From positions 62,001-126,000 of the forward strand of contig NZ_CDBW01000035.1 of assembly GCF_000820145.1 (NCBI RefSeq): DNA of 64,000 nucleotides, given 5' to 3'. Positions within the stretch are counted from its first letter, which is position 1, and each line of letters begins with the position of its first letter. This document shows positions 57,156-64,000 of the stretch, one piece after another. Origin of the DNA: Aeromonas sobria. Its GTDB lineage: Bacteria; Pseudomonadota; Gammaproteobacteria; Enterobacterales; Aeromonadaceae. The notes under the pieces were generated by a model that had not been told where the DNA came from, ran no database searches, and saw only the letters and a program-made list of their open reading frames with translations. The position numbers and the translations under genes were made by a program.

Positions 57156-58343
57156 TTATATACGGCTTTCTAAAAATTTCACCAACCGCGTGACGAGATC
57201 CCCATCCCTGAGCAACTTCTGTGACCAGCTTCGCCCATGTTGCTGCCAAATGGCGCTATATCGGGGCCATTGGGCCCAAAGTTCGCCTGTCTCCTCCCCC
57301 TGATTGAGGGCATGGCTGAAATTTCGTAGCCATTGGGCTGCGTCTGCGGGCAGTTCGGCCAGATAGTGATCGAGAAAACCGTCCAGTTTGATCATGTGGG
57401 CCTGCTCTTCTTGCGGGTAGATGTGCCACAGGAAAGGACGGGCAGCCCACTGGGCCCGCACGAAGGAGTCCTCCCCGCGCACCAGATTGAGATCGCAGCT
57501 CCATAGCAGCCGATCGTAACCGGCCTGATCGGTCATCGGCAGCAGCTTGATGGTGAGATTGCCCGAGTGGAGCAGATCTCCCGCCTTGGCGGTAGTGGTG
57601 GCACCTTCAAGGCCCGCGCCACGCAGCACATCCTGTAGCGAGCGGCCCAGCGGCAGCAGCAAGGTGATGGGGGTAGCGCTCTGGCACCAGCTGTTGACCA
57701 GACTTTTCAGCGCATCGCTCTCGTAGGTAAAGAGGCTGACCCGCAGCTCGTGCTCTTGTTGCGCTGGCAAACCGAGACGGGCCCAGTAGGCGGCAAGGCC
57801 TGCCTTATCCTGTTGCCACCGCTCTCGTTCGGCGATGAGCCCCTGCTCACACAAGAGGCCACCGGTTTTAGCCGTAAAGCCTGGAAAGAAGAAGAACTTG
57901 TTGAGGCTCTGGTTGCCGATACGTTGCGGCGAGGCGAGGGCGTGGCAATCCTCGACCCAGCTCTCCGCCGAGAGGTACTCCAGATTGATCCAGCAGGGGG
58001 GCTTGGGTTGGCTCGCCATCCGCTCGGCCATTCGTTCAATGAAGGGGGCGGGCAGCTCGCAGGCAAAGGCTTCGATCACCACCTTGGCCGGGGTCATGTC
58101 AGTTGACAGGGTCTCATGCCAGTGTTGGATATAGATGCCCTCGACCCACTGGCCATCCTGCGCCGGATCGAGCCCCGGACAGATGCGGGCAAAGCTTGCC
58201 AGATCGTCCACCCAGAGCCGCACCTTACCATGCCTCTCCTGCTCCAGCTGGCGGGCCAGTCGCCAGGTGACGCCGATGTCACCGAAGTTGTCTACGACGC
58301 AACAGAAAATATCCCAGTCAAAGGGGGGCAGGGGGCTGGTCAT
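57156..58343 (-). CDS. earP: EF-P arginine rhamnosyltransferase EarP
   Basis: 395 residues from MTSPLPPFDWDIFCCVVDNFGDIG. EarP is a GT-B glycosyltransferase that moves rhamnose from dTDP-rhamnose to Arg32 of EF-P. The catalytic-region CVVDNFGDIGVTWR and the nucleotide-sugar motif LVRGEDSFVRAQ are intact. It directly precedes the arginine-type efp. The longer ATG start adds seven residues and is less likely. Confidence 0.95.
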   Translation of the reverse strand: MTSPLPPFDWDIFCCVVDNFGDIGVTWRLARQLEQERHGKVRLWVDDLASFARICPGLDPAQDGQWVEGIYIQHWHETLSTDMTPAKVVIEAFACELPAPFIERMAERMASQPKPPCWINLEYLSAESWVEDCHALASPQRIGNQSLNKFFFFPGFTAKTGGLLCEQGLIAERERWQQDKAGLAAYWARLGLPAQQEHELRVSLFTYESDALKSLVNSWCQSATPITLLLPLGRSLQDVLRGAGLEGATTTAKAGDLLHSGNLTIKLLPMTDQAGYDRLLWSCDLNLVRGEDSFVRAQWAARPFLWHIYPQEEQAHMIKLDGFLDHYLAELPADAAQWLRNFSHALNQGEETGELWAQWPRYSAIWQQHGRSWSQKLLRDGDLVTRLVKFLESRI

Positions 58344-58362
58344 GGCTCGGGGTTCCAGATGC

Positions 58363-58392
58363 AAAAAACCGGTGCGCAGGGTAGCACACCGG
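58363..58392 (-). terminator. guaC terminator
   Basis: On the minus strand CCGGTGTGC TACCCT GCGCACCGG (one wobble pair) is followed by six T, between guaC and earP. Confidence 0.82.
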
Positions 58393-58438
58393 TGGATTGG
58401 CTTCTAACCATCAGCGCGTGATGGCGGTCTGCGGAAAG

Positions 58439-59482
58439 TTACTCCTTGCCGTAGACGTTGTTCTCCTGCTCGTGTACCCGGATAAAGGTGGTGCGCTTGG
58501 TCAGTTCTTTCAGCTGGCTGGCACCGACGTAGGTGCAGGTTGAGCGCACGCCGCCCAGAATGTCACGCACGGCGTTCTCGACCGGACCACGATAGGGCAG
58601 CAGCACGGTTTTGCCTTCGGAGGCGCGATACTCGGCAACACCACCGGCGTGCTTGTCCATGGCGCTGGAGGAGCTCATGCCGTAGAACTTCATGAAGGGC
58701 TCGCCGTTCACATCAACGATCTCGCCGCCGCACTCCTCGTGGGCTGCCAGCATGCCGCCCAGCATCACGAAGTCGGCGCCGCCGCCGAATGCCTTGGCGA
58801 CGTCGCCCGGACAAGTGCAACCGCCGTCCGCGACGATCTGGCCACCGAGGCCGTGGGCCGCATCGGCACATTCGATAATGGCGGAGAGCTGCGGGTAGCC
58901 AACGCCGGTTTTGACGCGAGTGGTGCAGACCGAGCCCGGGCCGATGCCGACCTTGACGATGTCGGCGCCAGAGAGGATCAGCTCTTCCACCATCTCGCCA
59001 GTCACTACGTTGCCCGCCAGAATGACGTGGTTGGGGCAGGCTTCACGGATTTTGCGCACGAACTCGACGAAGTGCTCGGAGTAGCCGTTGGCCACGTCGA
59101 CACAGATGAAGCGCAGCGCCTCGGACATGGCGAGGATCTGACGCGTCTTGGCGAAGTCATCCGGCGAGGTGCCGGTCGATACCATCACATGGCCCAGCAG
59201 GGCCGGATCGGTGTCGTTGACGAAGGTTTGCCACTGCTCAAGGCTGTAGTGCTTGTGTACTGCGGTCATCATCTCGAAGCCAGCCAGGGTTCTGGCCATG
59301 GCGAAGCTGCCGACGGTATCCATGTTGGCGGCGATAACGGGAACGCCTTGCCATTGAGTCTGGGTGTGCTTGAAGGTGAACTGACGGGTCAGGCTGACTT
59401 GGGAACGGCTCTTGAGAGTAGAGCGCTTGGGGCGGAACAGGACATCCTTGAAACCGAGCTTCAAGTCTTCTTCGATACGCAT
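58439..59482 (-). CDS. guaC: GMP reductase GuaC
   Basis: 347 residues as in E. coli. It deaminates GMP to IMP with NADPH. The catalytic cysteine is C186 in [18 protein letters not shown] barrel motifs [11 protein letters not shown] and [15 protein letters not shown] are intact; no CBS insertion is present. AAGGAATTC precedes the ATG. A terminator-like hairpin lies in its leader. Confidence 0.97.
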   Translation of the reverse strand: MRIEEDLKLGFKDVLFRPKRSTLKSRSQVSLTRQFTFKHTQTQWQGVPVIAANMDTVGSFAMARTLAGFEMMTAVHKHYSLEQWQTFVNDTDPALLGHVMVSTGTSPDDFAKTRQILAMSEALRFICVDVANGYSEHFVEFVRKIREACPNHVILAGNVVTGEMVEELILSGADIVKVGIGPGSVCTTRVKTGVGYPQLSAIIECADAAHGLGGQIVADGGCTCPGDVAKAFGGGADFVMLGGMLAAHEECGGEIVDVNGEPFMKFYGMSSSSAMDKHAGGVAEYRASEGKTVLLPYRGPVENAVRDILGGVRSTCTYVGASQLKELTKRTTFIRVHEQENNVYGKE

Positions 59483-59545
59483 TACGAATTCCTTATTGAG
59501 CCTTGTTGAAAGTCACTTTTGCAGTGGTCAATTTTCGGCAGGCGC

Positions 59546-59578
59546 AAAAAAACCGGCGGTTTTCAGGGCCTCCGGTTT
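59546..59578 (-). promoter_or_regulatory. Terminator-like hairpin in the guaC leader
   Basis: On the minus strand AAACCGG and CCGGTTT form the closing stem, followed directly by seven T. It lies 63 bases before the guaC ATG and just downstream of the proposed promoter, so it can act as an attenuator. Confidence 0.6.
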
Positions 59579-59583
59579 ACAAC

Positions 59584-59611
59584 AGTGTAGGCAAAAATCC
59601 CGCCAGAACAA
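59584..59611 (-). promoter_or_regulatory. Candidate guaC promoter
   Basis: Minus-strand TTGTTC and TACACT with a 16-base spacer. Transcription would begin a few bases before the leader hairpin. Confidence 0.5.
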
Positions 59612-59863
59612 GACTGATAATTCACTCATTGTTGTGGTAGCCTTTGGCGTCACAACCTGAGGTTAACCATCAGCTTCATCTAGCACCACTCGGTGCCTTG
59701 CTCCCCCTCGATATTCCCACCCGCTTGGGCTGCTGTTCGGCCACTCTTTGTCGTTTCTCTTCTGACCTGCCCGGCATTATCCAAGTAACTGAAATAAATC
59801 GGATTGACCACTGATGCGACTGTGGTAGATCTGGTCGCTGGATTGATAAGGCAGGGCAGTAAA

Positions 59864-60358
59864 ATGGGCAAGATGATGGTGGGGATAACCCTGATGCTGG
59901 CACTGTGTGGCAGTGCGCTGGCAGAGACCCCGACCAGCTATGGCTGGATCGAGAAGGGACTTATTTTGCCTACCGGGGTGGCGGTGAAGATGAAACTCGA
60001 CACTGGTGCGCTGACCTCTTCCCTCGATGCACGCGCCATCACCAGATTCAAACGGGATGGAAACCCCTGGGTGCGCTTCATGCTGGTGGTGACCGATGCC
60101 GACAGCGGCAAGCTGATCAAGCAGCAGTTCGAACGGCGGGTCGAGCGCAGCGTGACGGTGCGCGGGGCAGGCGGTATGGAGCAGCGGCCAACGGTGACCA
60201 TGTCCATCTGTCTGGGGGACAAGGTGTATGAGGAGTGGTTCACCCTGCGGGATCGCAGCAAGATGATCTATCCGGTGCTGCTGGGTCGCCGCCTGCTGGC
60301 AGAGCTGGGGCCTGTGGACTCCAGCCGAACCTTTACCGTGCAGCCAGCCTGTCATTGA
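59864..60358 (+). CDS. RimB/retropepsin-like protease (PF05618 type)
   Basis: 164 residues from MGKMMVGITLMLALCGSALA, a signal peptide, so periplasmic. The active-site motif LDTGALTSSLDA is the DTGA of the putative ATP-dependent zinc protease family, now viewed as retropepsin-like. VLLGRRLLAELGPVD matches the family's second region. Cytosolic relatives pair with RimK; this one is exported and unpaired. Confidence 0.85.
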   Translation: MGKMMVGITLMLALCGSALAETPTSYGWIEKGLILPTGVAVKMKLDTGALTSSLDARAITRFKRDGNPWVRFMLVVTDADSGKLIKQQFERRVERSVTVRGAGGMEQRPTVTMSICLGDKVYEEWFTLRDRSKMIYPVLLGRRLLAELGPVDSSRTFTVQPACH

Positions 60359-60359
60359 A

Positions 60360-60391
60360 AGCAAACAGCCCGCATCGCGGGCTGTTTGCTT
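60360..60391. terminator. Bidirectional terminator
   Basis: AGCAAACAGCCCGC ATC GCGGGCTGTTTGCTT between the RimB-type gene and qseC. Confidence 0.88.
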
Positions 60392-60396
60392 ATCGC

Positions 60397-61833
60397 TTAT
60401 CTTGCCGGAGGCAGCGGGAGTAACACACTCACCTCCAGCCCCCCTTCCGGCCGGTTGTGGACATCGAGATCGGCGCCGTGCAGCTGGGCAATGCGCGAGA
60501 CGATAGCCATGCCGAGACCCACGCCATCCCCCTGCTGGGGATTGACCCGAAAGAAGCGTTCACACAGTCGCGACAGGGCGCTGGTGGGAATACCGGGGCC
60601 ATTGTCGCTCACATCCACCCTCACCCGGTTACCCTCCCGCTGCACCCGCACCCTGATCTCCCCCTCCGGCTGGGTGTAGCGCAACGCATTGTCGATCAGG
60701 TTGCTGAACAGCAGGTCGAGCAGGGTGGCCTGACCCATCACCAGCAGCGGCACTTCACACTCCAGCGACAGCTGCTGATCCTTCTTGAGGGCGATGGGCG
60801 CCAGGGTCGCCAGAGTGCCTTGCAGCAGATGGCCCACCTCCAGTTCGGTCAATACCAGCCCCTGCTGGTTGTCGATACGGGCCTGGGTCAGCAGCTGGCG
60901 GATCAACCGATCGCTGCGGTCGAGGGCCTGTAGCATCTTGTGCAGTGACTGTTGGCGGCTGGCGTCATCAATGGCCGCCAGGGCATTTTCACTGTGGATC
61001 CGCAGCACCGCCAGCGGGGTACGCAGCTCGTGGGCTGCCTCGTTGGTGAACTGTTTCTCCCGCTCGATGGTCTCGGCAAGGGCATGCATCAGGCGGTTTA
61101 TCTCGTTGGTGAGCGGGGTCAGTTCATGGGCGCTGCTCTTGAGATTGAGCGGGCTCAGGTTGGCCGGATGGCGCTCGCTGATCGCTTGTGCCAGCTGGCG
61201 CAATGGGGCCAGCCCGCGGGTGATGAGCCACCAGAGCAGGGCCAGCAGGAAGGGCAGGGTGATCAGCAGCGGCAGCATGGTGAGGGTGGCCATCTTGCTG
61301 GCCAGCTCGCTGCGCTCGTCGTCCCGCTCCGCGACGACCAGCCAGGTCTGCTCCTGCTGGTTGTAGAGGGTGAAGGTGCGCCACTGGTGGCGATCTTTTT
61401 CAACTGTGTCGAAGCCGCGTGCCAGGGTGACCAGCGGCTGATCCGGGGCGCTGGGGGAGCGCAGCAGTAGCCCGCCCTGCTCGTTGAGCAGTTGGAAGTA
61501 GAGATTGCGCTCGAACTCATGGCCATAGAGGGTGGTATCCCGATCCTCGCCGCTCAGGTTGAGGCTGGTATCTTTTTGCCAGTTGTCGGGGTTCTGTTGT
61601 TCCCACTCCTGATAGACGGTGCCGTTGGCCGGAAGCTGCCCCTGCTGGGCCATATAGCGGTCCAGCAGCTGGTTGGTGATGCGGGCTGACTGGGCGAGAC
61701 GGGCATCGAACAGCTCTTCCATCTCATGGCTCGCCTCCATATAGCCGATCACTGCGCTGATGGTGAGACTGAGCCCCACCAGCGTCAGGATGCCGGTGAG
61801 CAAAAAACGTCGTATGGAGCGGGGGCGTTTCAT
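60397..61833 (-). CDS. qseC: Sensor histidine kinase QseC
   Basis: 478 residues. Two membrane helices (13-33 and about 187-205) frame a periplasmic sensor. The phospho-accepting His268 is in NEAAHELRTPLAV; N box NLIDNALRYTQ, G1 SDNGPGIP and G2 GVGLGMAIV follow. It resembles QseC, which phosphorylates QseB in response to host and bacterial signals. It overlaps qseB by four bases. A PmrB-like kinase is the alternative. Confidence 0.82.
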   Translation of the reverse strand: MKRPRSIRRFLLTGILTLVGLSLTISAVIGYMEASHEMEELFDARLAQSARITNQLLDRYMAQQGQLPANGTVYQEWEQQNPDNWQKDTSLNLSGEDRDTTLYGHEFERNLYFQLLNEQGGLLLRSPSAPDQPLVTLARGFDTVEKDRHQWRTFTLYNQQEQTWLVVAERDDERSELASKMATLTMLPLLITLPFLLALLWWLITRGLAPLRQLAQAISERHPANLSPLNLKSSAHELTPLTNEINRLMHALAETIEREKQFTNEAAHELRTPLAVLRIHSENALAAIDDASRQQSLHKMLQALDRSDRLIRQLLTQARIDNQQGLVLTELEVGHLLQGTLATLAPIALKKDQQLSLECEVPLLVMGQATLLDLLFSNLIDNALRYTQPEGEIRVRVQREGNRVRVDVSDNGPGIPTSALSRLCERFFRVNPQQGDGVGLGMAIVSRIAQLHGADLDVHNRPEGGLEVSVLLPLPPAR

Positions 61834-62516
61834 CTGGCGGGGCTCCGGGTTGCCTGATCAAGCTGGGGGATGATATAGCCGACCCCGCGAATATTGCGGA
61901 TAAGGTCGCTGTAGAACTTCTTGCGCAGATGGTGGATATGCACCTCTACCGCATTGCTCTCGGCCCCTTCGTCCCAGCCATAGAGGCTCTGTTGCAGCTG
62001 ATCCTTGCTCAGCACCCGGCCGCTCTGGCTGATCAGCTCCTGCAGCAGTTTGTATTCGTGGGGAGTGAGTTTGACCGCCTCCCCCTGATAGGTGACCTGC
62101 TGGGATTCGGGATAGATGAGGATATCGCCATACTCCAGCATCGCCTGAGCCTGCCCCTTGCTGCGGCGCACCAGTGCGCGCAGGCGGGCGTTGAGCTCCT
62201 GCAGGGCGAAGGGCTTGACCATGTAGTCGTCGGAGCCGGCATCGAGGCCGACCACCCTATCGTCCAGCGCATCGCGGGCGGTGAGGATCAGCACCGGTAG
62301 CTGGTGTCCTTCACGGCGCAACTTGCGCAGCAGGCTGAGGCCGTCGATATCGGGCAGGTTGAGATCGAGAATGAGGGCTGCGAACTCGTCGCTCTTGAGG
62401 GCCGTCAGGGCGGGCAACCCCTGTTGCAGCCAGTCCACCGTATAGCCGCTATGGCGCAGTGCATCCTGCATACCATCTCCCAGCATCACATCATCTTCTA
62501 CCAGCAGGATCCGCAT
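61830..62516 (-). CDS. qseB: Response regulator QseB
   Basis: 228 residues of the OmpR/PhoB class. Receiver phospho-acceptor D51 (LILDLNLPDIDG) and a C-terminal winged helix (LTPHEYKLLQELISQSGRVLS). Its last codons overlap the ATG of qseC, so the pair is coupled. PmrA is the close alternative. Confidence 0.83.
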   Translation of the reverse strand: MRILLVEDDVMLGDGMQDALRHSGYTVDWLQQGLPALTALKSDEFAALILDLNLPDIDGLSLLRKLRREGHQLPVLILTARDALDDRVVGLDAGSDDYMVKPFALQELNARLRALVRRSKGQAQAMLEYGDILIYPESQQVTYQGEAVKLTPHEYKLLQELISQSGRVLSKDQLQQSLYGWDEGAESNAVEVHIHHLRKKFYSDLIRNIRGVGYIIPQLDQATRSPAR

Positions 62517-62588
62517 TCTTTTCTCCCTTGTTGTTGGGGGTCGCGATCTGGCTCAGCGCCAAGGCGTGCCGTGGCATAAACAACCCTG

Positions 62589-62612
62589 CCCACCAGTATG
62601 CAAGCTGGTGGG
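62589..62612 (-). terminator. Hairpin between the TPR gene and qseB
   Basis: CCCACCAG/CTGGTGGG, a perfect 8-bp stem with an 8-base loop, no strong U-run. Probably a weak terminator of the TPR gene or a qseB leader element. Confidence 0.45.
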
Positions 62613-62646
62613 CCGAGTTTAAATAGATCTTTGATCCATCAGGGGT

Positions 62647-63279
62647 TTATAGCTTGGCTAGCTTTTCGCGGATCTCCATTTTGCGCCCCTCGTCAGCGAC
62701 TTCGCGGCCCGGACGGGCCGGGGCAGCGAAAGCTTTGTCGAGATAGGTTTTGGCCTCGGCCTTGCGACCCTGATCCAGCAGGAAATCGCCATAGAAGAAG
62801 TTGGGGTCGATGCCATCCGGATTGATGGCCAGCGCCTGTTTGAGCAGTTGCTCCGCCTTCTCGTCATCGCCAAAGCCGACCGGCCAGCCGGGCACCTGAT
62901 AGTAGAGAGAGCCCAGACTGGTGTAGGCAGAACCGTCCAGCGCCTTGGGATCCTGCTTGAGCGCCAGCTCCAGCTTAGCTTTGGCCTCTTTCACCAGACC
63001 CAGTGCCCCCAGCCCCCCTTTGGCCCCTGCCCAGGTGCTCTTGACAATGGCTGACCAGATCAGCAGATCGGCGCGAAAAGGCTCCTTGGCGCTGGCCGCT
63101 TCGGCCTGGGTGCTCAGATTTTCGAGACAGCTCTCTTTCGCCTTGCCGGTCTGTTGATACTGGCAGACGGCCCACTGTTGCTGGATGGGCGCGAGGGCAT
63201 CATCCGCGGCCATGACCGAGGTGGATCCCAGCAGGATGGCGATGGCACAAGAGGTAACTGATTGACGGACAAAGTTCAT
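62647..63279 (-). CDS. Periplasmic TPR-repeat protein
   Basis: 210 residues from MNFVRQSVTSCAIAILLGS, a signal peptide ending VMA. Tetratricopeptide units include AKLELALKQDPKALDGSAYTSLGSLYY and AEQLLKQALAINPDGID. AAGGAACATTAAT before the ATG lies at the end of the upstream SDR gene, whose stop is one base away, so the two are cotranscribed. Function unknown. Confidence 0.8.
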   Translation of the reverse strand: MNFVRQSVTSCAIAILLGSTSVMAADDALAPIQQQWAVCQYQQTGKAKESCLENLSTQAEAASAKEPFRADLLIWSAIVKSTWAGAKGGLGALGLVKEAKAKLELALKQDPKALDGSAYTSLGSLYYQVPGWPVGFGDDEKAEQLLKQALAINPDGIDPNFFYGDFLLDQGRKAEAKTYLDKAFAAPARPGREVADEGRKMEIREKLAKL

Positions 63280-63280
63280 A

Positions 63281-64000
63281 TTAATGTTCCTTCTTGGTCG
63301 GGATCGGGCGGGACAAGTCTGGTTGTGGCGCACTGTTGGCGCTGGTATCAGTCGTCCTTGGCTGAAGATGACGGGCATAACGTTTGATAATTGGCAGCTG
63401 TCTGGCCAGCGCTTTGTCGACGAGGCCGGGCAGCAGGGCATTGAGCCGCACGAACAGTTTTTCCGGCCAGCCGAGCCAGCTGCGGCGGGTTTCGTTGCAC
63501 AGGGCGATGATGGCCTCTTCCGCTACTTCCTGCGGGCTGTCGGTCTGGGTGCCAAGCGCCGCATTCATCTCGTAGGCAGCCTCAGAGTTGAGTTTGGTGC
63601 GGGTAGCACGGGGGGCAAAGTGCAGCACCTTGATGCCGCTGCCCTCCAGTTCCCGCCCCAGCGCTTCGCTAAAGCCGCGCATGGCAAATTTGCTGGCGCA
63701 GTAGACGCTGTAACCGGGGTAGCCGATGCTGCCCAGGCTCGAACCCATGTTCATGATGATCCCCGGTTTGCGCATGGTTGGCAGCAGGGCGCGGGTCAGC
63801 TGGATCGGCGCCTCGATATTGAGCAGCAGCTGGCGCTCTACCTGCTCCGCACTCTGATCTTCCAGCCAGGCAAACTGGTTGCAACCGGCGTTGTTGATCA
63901 GGATGTCGATCCCGTTCTCCAGCGCCGGGTGCTGCAACAGCTTAGCCCGCTCCTGGGCAGAGCCGAGGTCGGCGAGCACCACCTGATGGCGCTCGGGATG
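63281..64000 (-). CDS. Short-chain dehydrogenase/reductase, 5' end missing
   Basis: 240 codons are visible; the N-terminal cofactor loop lies beyond the window. NNAG (DILINNAGCNQ), the catalytic Ser (NMGSSLGS) and YxxxK (YSVYCASKFAMRGF) are present. The C-terminal extension (LGWPEKLFVRLNALLPGLVD) is typical of SDRs that act on lipids. It precedes the TPR gene by one base. Confidence 0.9.
   Translation of the reverse strand, partial: HPERHQVVLADLGSAQERAKLLQHPALENGIDILINNAGCNQFAWLEDQSAEQVERQLLLNIEAPIQLTRALLPTMRKPGIIMNMGSSLGSIGYPGYSVYCASKFAMRGFSEALGRELEGSGIKVLHFAPRATRTKLNSEAAYEMNAALGTQTDSPQEVAEEAIIALCNETRRSWLGWPEKLFVRLNALLPGLVDKALARQLPIIKRYARHLQPRTTDTSANSAPQPDLSRPIPTKKEH

Larger units (their letters stand above)
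59483..59863. promoter_or_regulatory. 381-bp divergent region between guaC and the RimB-type gene
   Basis: Holds the guaC leader, its promoter and attenuator candidate (annotated separately), and upstream signals for the RimB-type gene, perhaps TTGACC/TAGATC with a 16-base spacer at 59805-59832. I see no extra gene. Confidence 0.5.

Overview
The window reads as chromosomal DNA of a gammaproteobacterium of the Aeromonas type. It is GC-rich and densely coding, and its gene order matches enterobacterial and Vibrio core neighbourhoods: leuS-lptE-holA-nadD with a divergent ybeL-type gene; miaB-ybeZ-ybeY-corC-lnt with a divergent ubiF; fldB/xerD/dsbC/recJ; slyX/slyD/yheV/yheT/yheU/prkB/yhfA/crp. 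It also carries LuxO, QseBC and the EarP/Arg-type EF-P pair. The genus is an inference from gene content and protein style, not from a search. I saw no rRNA, tRNA, CRISPR array, prophage or insertion sequence.

Layout. 1-8.6 kb: nadD (partial), holA, lptE and leuS on the minus strand, a zinc-ribbon protein, a TldD/PmbA-type protease pair and flavodoxin FldB. 8.8-14.4 kb: xerD, mscL, a DsbC homologue without its active-site cysteines, recJ, an unknown membrane protein and a solitary nqrE. 14.4-20.1 kb: lnt, corC, ybeY, ybeZ and miaB. 20.3-28.1 kb: ubiF, a cold-shock/excalibur fusion, two diguanylate cyclases (the second with a frame-breaking 7-bp tandem duplication at its 5' end), a LysR regulator divergent from a small ORF plus HAD phosphatase, and a nitroreductase-family gene. 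28.2-33.4 kb: a purine-salvage cluster (adenine deaminase, nucleoside hydrolase, DcuC-family transporter) with a divergent LysR regulator. 33.7-38.8 kb: a glycine-zipper protein with a His/Asp/Lys tail, small membrane proteins, a TPR protein, LuxO and lipoprotein FkpA. 38.9-49.7 kb: WD40 lipoprotein, slyX, slyD, yheV, an AraC-like gene, cheV, yheT, a diguanylate cyclase, yheU, prkB, two lipoproteins, yhfA, crp and rlmA. 49.9-64 kb: MATE transporter, a 54-residue secreted peptide, a glycerophosphodiesterase, a chemoreceptor, a hydroxyacid dehydrogenase, efp/earP, guaC with a likely leader attenuator, a RimB-type protease, QseBC, a TPR protein and a truncated SDR gene.

How the genes work together. 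Envelope and lipoprotein functions (Lnt, LptE, CorC, FkpA, MscL, several lipoproteins), translation and RNA maturation (LeuRS, MiaB, YbeY, RlmA, EF-P/EarP), purine salvage (Ade, RihC, GuaC), and signalling (three diguanylate cyclases, CheV, a chemoreceptor, LuxO, QseBC, Crp) dominate. The most unusual items are: a duplicated lptE/holA junction that creates a 33-codon mini-ORF with overlapping stop/start at both ends; a DsbC-family protein lacking CxxC; a slippage-type frame break in a diguanylate cyclase; an orphan nqrE; and a terminator-like hairpin between the guaC promoter and its start codon. I found no clearly new multi-gene system.
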